Assembly (NCBI RefSeq): GCF_030814655.1
Contig: NZ_JAUSVK010000001.1
Coordinates: forward strand, 3,789,001-3,853,000
Direction of reading: 5' to 3'
Length of the DNA stretch: 64,000 nt
Source of the DNA: Labrys monachus
GTDB lineage: Bacteria > Pseudomonadota > Alphaproteobacteria > Rhizobiales > Labraceae
The translations under genes were made by a program, and so were the position numbers. The notes below the pieces were generated by a model. That model was not told the DNA's origin. It did not search any database and was given only the letters and a program-made list of their open reading frames with translations. This document shows positions 34,901 to 42,500 of the stretch, piece by piece. Position 1 is the stretch's first letter, and each line of letters opens with the position of its first letter.

Positions 34901-36756
34901 GCCCGATCCCGCTGTTCTTTGTTGAGGCGAGCATAGCGGCGGGAGAGTTCCTTGTTGTCCCCGGTCAACGGCTTGTAGGCCTCGTCAGGCAATCCTTCGC
35001 GGAGCATCGCGCGGTCGAAAACTCCGATCAGGCTGTCGCCACAACGAATCTGCGCATCGAAGAAAGCGAGCGGCCGACCCGGCTCCAGCGCTTCGATCCA
35101 GAGCGCCACCTTGGTCAACTCGACCGCCATGGGGTTGCGGTCCACGCCATAAAGGCAGCGACACGCAACTTCCCGTAACGCATGACGGAAATCAGCAGCC
35201 GAAGGAATACCACCGGCGCGGTGGCGGGCGACACGGGTGGCGATGCGTCGGGCTGCTGCGAGCAGGAAATGCCCCGATCCGCATGCGGGGTCTATGACGG
35301 CGAGCTGCAGGAGCGCTTCGGCCGGATCGGCAGCCCGGGCTTCCCGATCGTCCAGCACCGGATTGAGCGTGGTGTCCAGCAGGAGCTGCACCAAACTGTC
35401 GGGCGTATAATAAGAGCCGGTAGTCTTGCGCTGGTTACCCTTCTGCTCGGCGACTTCCGAGGCGAAAATCAGCGTCTTGCCATCACTGCCGAGCTGCGGC
35501 TGCAGTTCGAGCAGAGACTCATAGACGGAACCCAACTCCTCGGTCTCCATCGCGCGCCAGTTCACAGGGACCATGCCGGCTTTGTCGGAGAGCCAGGACA
35601 GGCGATAGAGCGCTTCCATGAAGGCACGATTGCGCAAGCGGGCATTTTCGAGATGCGGCAATTCCTCGGAGCCGAATAGTCCACCAAGAGCCGGGAGCCC
35701 GAGCGATTCCTGTCCGCGAGCGAGGCCTCGGAAGACGACCTTGATGCCCTCGTAGCGGTCGTGGTGCTTGTCCCACGTGGTCGCCCGAGCGCATTGCGCA
35801 CGTAGCGCGTTGAGGCTGTAGCCTTCGGCGTAGAGCTTGCGCACCTCGGGCTTCGCCGTATCAGGGTGAAGCAGATTCCGGTCCTCGGCCACCATCAGGA
35901 AGATGAGGCGATAGACGAGGCGTAGAAGCTCATTGAACCATTCGGTCAGGTTCATCTCGCCGGATTTCAGGCGGGTGGCGAGGTCCGGGTTGACCTCTAG
36001 GAAACCGGAGCCGAGCGCCTTCAACGCAATTTCGACCTGCGCCGCGAGCCGGTCGCGAGCTGCCTCGCCTTCGCGCGTGCCGGCCTCACGCCAGCGCTCC
36101 AGCGCGCAATCGGTGACGGGCGCGTCGGCCGCGCCGAAACGAGTGCGGTGGATCAGCGACCACAGGACGGCGAAGGACGCCGCGTCCTCATTGGTGAAGA
36201 TCTGGGCCAAATCGGCTTCAATATAGGCCGGGCGGGTCAACGAGGCGTTGTCACGCAGCAGGCGGATCACGGTCCCATTCGTAACCAAGCCCCACAACGC
36301 GTGCTCGCCGTCGTTGAGGTAGTCTTGAAGCGCGAAAGCGGGGGACCGCGAACGATCGGTCGAAAGTGTCGAGCTCCGCCTATCGAGCTTTTCCTCAGAA
36401 GGCGGCACGACGACAACGGGCACACGCCCGCCGGCGAGAAACGAGATCACGCCCTCGGCCGGGGCAAGATCGTCGAAACCGAAGGTCTCCGCAAGGAAGC
36501 CGCGCACGAAACGACGCGTCCCTTCGACAGAAGGCTGGGCCAGCTTCGCAAAAGCGTCGAAATGGGATTGGCCGACGCGGAAGGCGGTCGAGATCTCCTC
36601 GCGGATCGTCAGACCCTTGCGGATACGATAATCCGCTTCAGTCTGCTCGAGCGCTTGCCTTCGGTCGATGCTCGCGACCATGGCAGGTGCGATCAGGTTA
36701 CCCTCGAGCATGAGCGAGGGCCAGGCCGACATATCAGTGACGGGCTTGCGCGCCAT
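31912..36756 (-). CDS. Large class I N6-adenine DNA methyltransferase (DrmMI/PglX/Eco57I-like)
   Basis: A 1614-aa protein. The SAM-binding motif I is AVIDPACGSGHFLLAAARR near residue 480, and the catalytic motif IV is NPPWERIKLQEQEF near residue 757, as in Eco57I, PglX (BREX) and DrmMI (DISARM). Long N- and C-terminal regions (target recognition and specificity) flank the core. No nuclease motif is obvious at the N-terminus, although VPVVVVPPSEEK and nearby residues deserve checking. It starts 3 bp after the SNF2 helicase stop, in an operon with it. It probably modifies host DNA to mark self. Confidence 0.88.
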   Translation of the reverse strand: MARKPVTDMSAWPSLMLEGNLIAPAMVASIDRRQALEQTEADYRIRKGLTIREEISTAFRVGQSHFDAFAKLAQPSVEGTRRFVRGFLAETFGFDDLAPAEGVISFLAGGRVPVVVVPPSEEKLDRRSSTLSTDRSRSPAFALQDYLNDGEHALWGLVTNGTVIRLLRDNASLTRPAYIEADLAQIFTNEDAASFAVLWSLIHRTRFGAADAPVTDCALERWREAGTREGEAARDRLAAQVEIALKALGSGFLEVNPDLATRLKSGEMNLTEWFNELLRLVYRLIFLMVAEDRNLLHPDTAKPEVRKLYAEGYSLNALRAQCARATTWDKHHDRYEGIKVVFRGLARGQESLGLPALGGLFGSEELPHLENARLRNRAFMEALYRLSWLSDKAGMVPVNWRAMETEELGSVYESLLELQPQLGSDGKTLIFASEVAEQKGNQRKTTGSYYTPDSLVQLLLDTTLNPVLDDREARAADPAEALLQLAVIDPACGSGHFLLAAARRIATRVARHRAGGIPSAADFRHALREVACRCLYGVDRNPMAVELTKVALWIEALEPGRPLAFFDAQIRCGDSLIGVFDRAMLREGLPDEAYKPLTGDNKELSRRYARLNKEQRDRAKGHPQLFSNWSPPEILADRDHKLKEMAQNDLASVEAKARDFEAIRASDDWQRLKTASDLYISANFYMAAFFTPKAVSTTGADVMPLTEHVWQAAGGQAPAEHLRHGASLTSEKVSAFHWFIEFPEIMERDGGFDVVIGNPPWERIKLQEQEFFATRSPAIASAANKAERQKLIDNLEKADPDSADGRLWRDFVFAKRAAEAASEFARSSGRYPLTGRGDVNTYALFAELFSRLAGARGRAGIIVPSGIATDITTAPFFASLVDQRRLVSMHDFQTGLGFFDRIGHARFKFALLTLAATGTGPMRVAFSFFSRTIEEFSDGRRHFDLSPLEIAAINPNTKTAPVFRTRSDADLIAKIYSNAPVLIEERAQDEGGDINPWGISFQTMFHMSGDSSFFRTPTQLEAEGWQREGTNWVRQVVTGVERRVPLYQAKMIHHFDHRWATYGADSNDDEEGARDCTLAEKQNPAFEPSPRYWVPEEEVILRAARVPSALKSAVRMTRGEGGEERRKADADKQENARSAALKALVTWLAGAIPALENRPAREADIFRLLGRAHDWRGALKASPERFLLDPKMLVSSAEMQRETPLTPADLTLMADGPKDAPALAELLIDAKQPRWLIGWRDICRSTDERTVIASVFPKVGVGHTMPIFFLNGDADLAAAHLAMWLSLPFDFIARLSVGGTHLTYSYLKQFAALTPSTFSAHDLDFIRPRVLELTFTSHMMKPWAEDLGYSGPPFAWNEGRRAQLRAELDVLFARKFGLTEEEQRYVLDPTKVKGADYPSETFRVLKEKEIRLFGEYRTERLVLEAWKRTEVDRSADTLPVSIELPPLDGLPDGAWTWGASVQARDRLRYAAQYALWQMDQADDGSRARFVIASLAEPALLTPLLTTSDRSQWIRLAGAEAQPAQGAIRLSPAINAAWRSMFETLLTSGQLEERADGAWARGQHFNSAGLQAVSADAQRAAFVIRAIRSLDVSSLTAAVAQEDNVVWARFGHGAA

Positions 36757-36759
36757 GGC

Positions 36760-39525
36760 TCAAACCTCCGCCGGCATCAGCGCGAACAGGCCAATCACGT
36801 CCGGCGGCAGCACGGCCTCTACCGAGACGCGCGATGCCGAACCCGAGGCGGTGCGAAGCCGCGCATGGTCCGCCATGAGTTCTTGCGCCCGCGAGCGTAC
36901 GAAATGGTCGATCGGCCCTACAAGCAAGCCGGGCAGTTCCTCCTGGGCCTTCGCGACGAATCTGTCGCGCGCGACAGCCGCTAGGTCAGCCGTGGCAGGT
37001 GCGTTCAATAGCTCTCGCGCTGCCTCGCCAGCCGCCACGATGCGATCGCCCTGGATCGCCACGAGTGCCGCTTCTTCTGCCAACAGCAGCCGCTCCTTGC
37101 GAGCATGGACGATCAGCTTGAAACGGACGCGCAGCAGAGCGACGCGGGTAATTTGCTGTACGGCGGCGGTTGGCCAGGCGCCCACGCGGCCGATGCCGAG
37201 GCCAGACAGGGATTCTGGATCAAGCGACGCCTCGACAAGCGCTTCGGCGAGCGTGGCCGTCAGCGGATGGGTCCGGGTCAACAGCGCCGTGCCAGAGGGC
37301 GCGGGTTCGGTTGTCGCCAGACGTACGGTTCCGACCAGATTGTGCCCGGCAAGACGTTCACGAAGGCCGACATCCAGGGCATCGACATGGGCCAGGAGCA
37401 AGGTTTTTCGTGTTTCCAGCGGCACGCCGAAGCGCGCCATAGCTCCGTCGACGAACAGCCGCGCATCCGCGGGGGAGCCTAACAGCGTGCGGGCTCTTTC
37501 CCATTCCGGTGCGACCTCCTGGGGCTTCATCGCGTTTTGGGCGAAGCGCGCGCGCGACTTCCGTTCGTTCTCAGCCGCATCGCGCCATCGCGCCTCCATG
37601 ACTTTGCTGCCGTCGTCGAGGCGCAGATCGAGCGTCATCTGGCGGGGCACCCCGCGGCGCAACATCATCGACGCCATTAGCGCATCCGTCACCGGTCCGC
37701 GCTCATCAGGGAGCGGAACGGTCACGCCCGTAGCCTCACGAATCTCTTCGGCTTTGCGAAGGATAACTTCGAGCACGGCGCCGTCGATCGCACTGTCCGG
37801 CGAAAACATCATGACCGATCGGACAAGCTCTGCCGGTTGACCGAAGCGATTGACCCGTCCCTCGCGTTGCTGATGTCGGGTCGGATTCCACGACAGGTCA
37901 TAGTGGACGACGGTATCGAAGAGCTGTTGCAGGTTGATTCCTTCGGACAGGCAGTCGGTGGCGACGAGAATGCGCTGAACCTGCTTTTCCTCATCCGCCG
38001 GCGCCATGTCGGCCACGCGGTCTCGGCGTTCGTCGGGCGTAAGAACGCCCGTTACGGCTTCGACGATCACCTTTGGGAAGGCCTTGCGCAGGCCATCGCG
38101 GACATGTTCAGCCGTCGCCAGATAGCGACAGAAGACGACGGGATTGGCTCCCTTCTTGATGAGGGGCGTCAGCGCATCGACCAAAGCGATCAGCTTCGAG
38201 TCGGGTTTGCCGACCAGTTCCTCGGCGCGCTTTATCAGGGCGAGAAGCTCCGGATCAACGTCGAAGGCTGTACCCGGTTCGACGTCGACCGCGTCCTCGT
38301 CGTCGCTGTCCTCGTCATAGATTTGCGGCTCGAGGCGATCGCTCTCGCTCGACATACGGTTCCGCAGCGCGCTCTTGGCCGCAGCCGGCGAAGAGCCGAC
38401 ACAACGCATCAGAGCCAACGTGCCCCAGAAGGCCAACCGTCGCTCCCGCTGTCCGGATACTGCTCGGGAAACGATGCCAAGACAGTAGTCGAGCGCGGTT
38501 TCCTGGAATTCGAGGTGGGCCGGAGAAAGGCGATAGGGAAATTCAGTTGTCTCATGTTTCGGGAAGGCGCGCTCTTCGTCCCAATCGCCTGAGACGAGAT
38601 CGATCCGGCGCCGCTGTACGAAGTGTCGTGCCAGACGCTCCCGGTAGCGAGCGTCCTCAAAGTTCATAGATGTGAATGATGGCTCGACTAGAGAGAGAAG
38701 GCGCGCGAACGCTTCTTCATCCCCAGAATGCGGAGTCGCGGTTAGAAGAATCATCCGCCGATCCGGATTTCGGGCCAACCCCGACAGAAGCTCAAAGCGC
38801 TGTTGCCGACCCTTATGCGTGCCTACGCAGGCATGCGCCTCATCGACGATAACGAAATCCGGGCACGCGCGTGCAAAGTTCTCCCGGCGCTTCTCTGCCT
38901 TGATGTAGTCGAGGCTGACGACCGTGAAGGGATAAGCATCGAACACGGTCTGAGCGAGCGGCAGCGTGCGTTCCAGCCGGCTCGCCGTACCTGACGTGAC
39001 TGCGACAGCTTCGATGCCGAATCGTGCTTTCAGTTCTCCCACCCATTGTTCGACGAGATGCGGCGGGCAGAGCACCGAGAACGCGTCCACCTCGCCCCGA
39101 TCCATCAGCTCACGAAGGATCAGGCCAGCCTCGATCGTCTTACCGATACCAACATCGTCCGCGATGAGCAGACGTGGCACCGGCAGGCGTAGAGCCATCA
39201 GCAAGGGGACAAGCTGGTACGTCCGAGGCTCGAAGGCGAGCTGCGCGGCGGACCGAAAAGGACCCGCACCACGGCGCAGCGTTAGACGCATTGCATCCGC
39301 GAGAAGGGCGGCCTTCGCTTGAACCGTTGTGGCGGCGTCAGCAGGCAGATCAAATCGCGCAGGCTCGACCGGGAGGATCTCAAGTGCCGGATCGAGGATA
39401 ACCGCGTCGTTCTCGCCGCCCGAGAGAGGGCGGAGGACCAGAATGCCATCTTGAGGAGACGGCTGCGCGACCCACTCACGCCCGCGGGCGCGAACCAGAT
39501 CTCCGGGGGCAAAGTTCACGGTCAT
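36760..39525 (-). CDS. SNF2-type helicase/translocase (DrmD-like)
   Basis: A 921-aa SF2 protein. Helicase motif I is LIADDVGIGKTIEAGL near residue 130, motif II is FVIVDEAHACVG, motif III is ILLTATPHSGDEE, and motif VI is RHQQREGRVNRFGQPAEL. Between the RecA lobes lies an acidic insertion (YDEDSDDEDAVDVEPG). SNF2 helicases directly followed by a PglX/DrmMI methyltransferase are typical of class 1 DISARM. The ATG at 39525 is used; a TTG at 39540 is an alternative, overlapping the preceding gene. Confidence 0.88.
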   Translation of the reverse strand: MTVNFAPGDLVRARGREWVAQPSPQDGILVLRPLSGGENDAVILDPALEILPVEPARFDLPADAATTVQAKAALLADAMRLTLRRGAGPFRSAAQLAFEPRTYQLVPLLMALRLPVPRLLIADDVGIGKTIEAGLILRELMDRGEVDAFSVLCPPHLVEQWVGELKARFGIEAVAVTSGTASRLERTLPLAQTVFDAYPFTVVSLDYIKAEKRRENFARACPDFVIVDEAHACVGTHKGRQQRFELLSGLARNPDRRMILLTATPHSGDEEAFARLLSLVEPSFTSMNFEDARYRERLARHFVQRRRIDLVSGDWDEERAFPKHETTEFPYRLSPAHLEFQETALDYCLGIVSRAVSGQRERRLAFWGTLALMRCVGSSPAAAKSALRNRMSSESDRLEPQIYDEDSDDEDAVDVEPGTAFDVDPELLALIKRAEELVGKPDSKLIALVDALTPLIKKGANPVVFCRYLATAEHVRDGLRKAFPKVIVEAVTGVLTPDERRDRVADMAPADEEKQVQRILVATDCLSEGINLQQLFDTVVHYDLSWNPTRHQQREGRVNRFGQPAELVRSVMMFSPDSAIDGAVLEVILRKAEEIREATGVTVPLPDERGPVTDALMASMMLRRGVPRQMTLDLRLDDGSKVMEARWRDAAENERKSRARFAQNAMKPQEVAPEWERARTLLGSPADARLFVDGAMARFGVPLETRKTLLLAHVDALDVGLRERLAGHNLVGTVRLATTEPAPSGTALLTRTHPLTATLAEALVEASLDPESLSGLGIGRVGAWPTAAVQQITRVALLRVRFKLIVHARKERLLLAEEAALVAIQGDRIVAAGEAARELLNAPATADLAAVARDRFVAKAQEELPGLLVGPIDHFVRSRAQELMADHARLRTASGSASRVSVEAVLPPDVIGLFALMPAEV

Positions 39526-39529
39526 CTGA

Positions 39530-42500
39530 TCATGCCCCAAACATCGAAATCATTGCGTGGGGCACGCCCGCTGTGACCGTCTCCGGCAGCTCGAATAGTG
39601 TCCAGCCCTTGGTTTCCGCCGCCTCGCGCGTTGCCTTGGTGAGAGGTGTGAGGCAAGCAGCGACGAAATGACTGCGCCAGACGAAGCTCATCTCCTGATT
39701 GGAAAAGCTGACAGTGGAGGCGTCGGGAGCCGGAAGCCCTGTTTCCTTGAAGGCGCCTGTCCATCCACCACCGCCCTCAGCCGAATGGCCCGGCGAGGCC
39801 GCGAGCACCACCTCGCCTCGCGCCAGATCGATCAGCATCTGCTTTGCTTCATCGCTCGTTCGGTCGATCAGCTCGTGATCAGGCTGGTTGAAGTAGGAGA
39901 GCAGGCAACGATAGCACCCGCGAACACAGGCCTCCCCGTCGTGACTGGCAAGCAGCTTGGCATCGCCGGCTGCGATCGCTTCATCGACCTTCTCAAAGTG
40001 CATAAGGATGAGCGCCTCTCGGGCGACTTTGCCGAAGGCCTGCGGATCCTCGATTAGACGGCTCAACACGCCTGCGCCACCCTCTGCGGCTTCGTAGGCC
40101 AGGACAGCACGGCGGTTGTCGCGGGCGGGCAGTGGCTCGCCAAGGATCTCGCCCTCTTCCAGTTGGAAGACGACGGCAATCCCCCTCATAAGGGCATGCT
40201 GGACCGTCGGGATGGTCTTTGGCGCATAGGCCGTGGGTTCGTTGAAACGGAAGAGAAGCGCGTTCTTGTGGTCGCGGACAATGGGGACGATCCGAACCGG
40301 CCTCACAACATCTGGTGGCACATCGACATCTGGATCTTCGTCTTCGGACTTCGACCAGTAGCCGCTACGTGGGTCGATATAAAAACCGAACTTGGTCTGT
40401 TGTGCCCGGCGTTTCAGCCCTTTGTTGATCCGACTGATCTCGGCGCTGTTGGCATATTGCAGCTTGAGGATCGAGGTATCCTCACAACGAAAATCCGCCT
40501 CGGTGATCTGGACCCGGCCGTTGCGCTTTGGCCAGGAGAAGACGGTCTGAATCTCGAAGCCCTGCCGCACGCGCTCTTCGTCATTTGCCGTGATCCGCTC
40601 GGTAGGCGCGGCTTCCACATTGTCGATCCGGAGCGTCCTCTGCACCGGCATCTCGCCCGCCATCGGGGCATTGCAGGCGTGGCAGCGCTCGACCTCGCCA
40701 TCATGACAGCCGCCGCAGTTCGAGCAGATGAAGATATCTCGAGTGGCGAGCTCCGACCCGTCACCCGTTCGGACTTCCGGCGGCAGCTTCGCCTTCATGA
40801 CTCTGTAAGCGCGGCCTTCGTGATAGATCAGGCTGCGCGGCCCGAACTCGGAGATTGCCAAGAAGCGGGCACGCTGGAGGAACGAGCCACTTTTTCCATC
40901 TCCAGGGATGAAGGCATAGAGCGGCAGCCGAGGAAAATTGTACCCCGGCAGGAAGCCCTCGGTCGCGAGATAGCGGTAGGAGTAAAAGTCCGAGCCGTTC
41001 GTGGCCTTGCCCTGCTCCAGGATCGTGATCTGGTCGCTCGCCTGCATTTGCGCAGCCTTGATTCGACGACGGTCTGCGCCCGAGAGACCCGTAATCTCGG
41101 AGCGGGCATTGGCCTCCATCAGCTGCGTTCGTGCTGAGTTATACAGTTCCCGCCAGCGACCGAAGGCGCGATCGAATTCCTGCGGTGCACGCTCGGCGAC
41201 CGCGGAGACGAAGTCATCTGGCTCACTCATCCAGACCGGTTTGCGACCAGCCACCGAGCCGAGAATCTGATCGAGAACACGCTTCATAGGGAAATGCGCC
41301 GCCATCACCAACTCAGGCCGGTCGATGACGTCGTGGATCCCTTGCTTCAGCGGAGAGCCTGGCTGCGCTAATTCTAGAATGTCAGGGATGTCAGGGGACA
41401 GGGCGAGCTTCGCTTCGGCAAGCCAGACGGCATGTAGATGCGAGCGCACGAGCTCTTCATTGGTGATGTCGAGCGCCGGGGGACGAACGACACCAGCCAC
41501 CATCTCATTGCGCCGTTCGAAGAAATACTGGTCGTGGGGTGATTGAGCCGCGCAATAGGTCACAATGACGGCGGCCTGCCCGGAGCGGCCGGCACGTCCG
41601 GCGCGTTGCGCATAATTCGCCGGCGTAGGCGGTACGTTTCTCAGATAGACGGCATTAAGCGCAGAGATGTCGACACCAAGCTCCATGGTTGGCGAACAGA
41701 ATAAGGCGGGCAGAAACTGCTCCGACTCTCCTGCCGCTTTGAGATCGGGGGCATTCTTCGTGAGGTTCTCCCGGTCTTCCTTCTCAAATCGGAAGCGCCA
41801 CTCGCGCCATTCGCGCTGTTTTTGGGAAACCTGGGCTGTATGTTCGCGGCCTTCGAGTCCCCAATAGCTGCTATGGCCTGCCTTCAGATGGACAGCAATC
41901 TCATTGTAGAGATCGTGAAAATAGCGGTTGCCCTGCGCCGCCCCTGTCCTGATGGCTTCCCCAGGAACGATCCGAACCGCTGACGGTGACAGACGCCAAC
42001 CTTGCAGGTCGGCCTCGATGTCGACGCGCGACACCAACCCCTCGCGAGCCAGAAGTTCCATCAGGCCCGTCATGACTGTCAGGTAGTCTGTTTTGCTGAG
42101 CTTGGTCCCAATGACGCTTTTTCGATTGATGAGACGTCCGATACGGGAATTATGCCCAGCGCGGACGATCGTCTGTTCTTCCCGTAACCCAACCCGGTCC
42201 TTGCCCGGAGCTTGCAGAAATAGGGTCGTGCGGCTTCTCGGCGTCTCCTTCGCGTCGATGGCCCAGGGGACGCGCAGGAGATTTCGGGACTTTTGAGCGA
42301 CGGCGTCGAGGACGGTCAGATCGAGCGCCTCCGTCCCAACCGCCAAGCCGTCGAGCATGGCGCCGAGGAGCAGCTTCAGCATCGCCTTGCGTACGGGCGT
42401 ATCGAGCGTCCCGAAATCCGGCAAGATAGCCGTGAGGCGGTCTCTATCTTCCGCGATGTCATCGAGCCCAACGAACGCAACGTCGATAAGCTTGAGGACG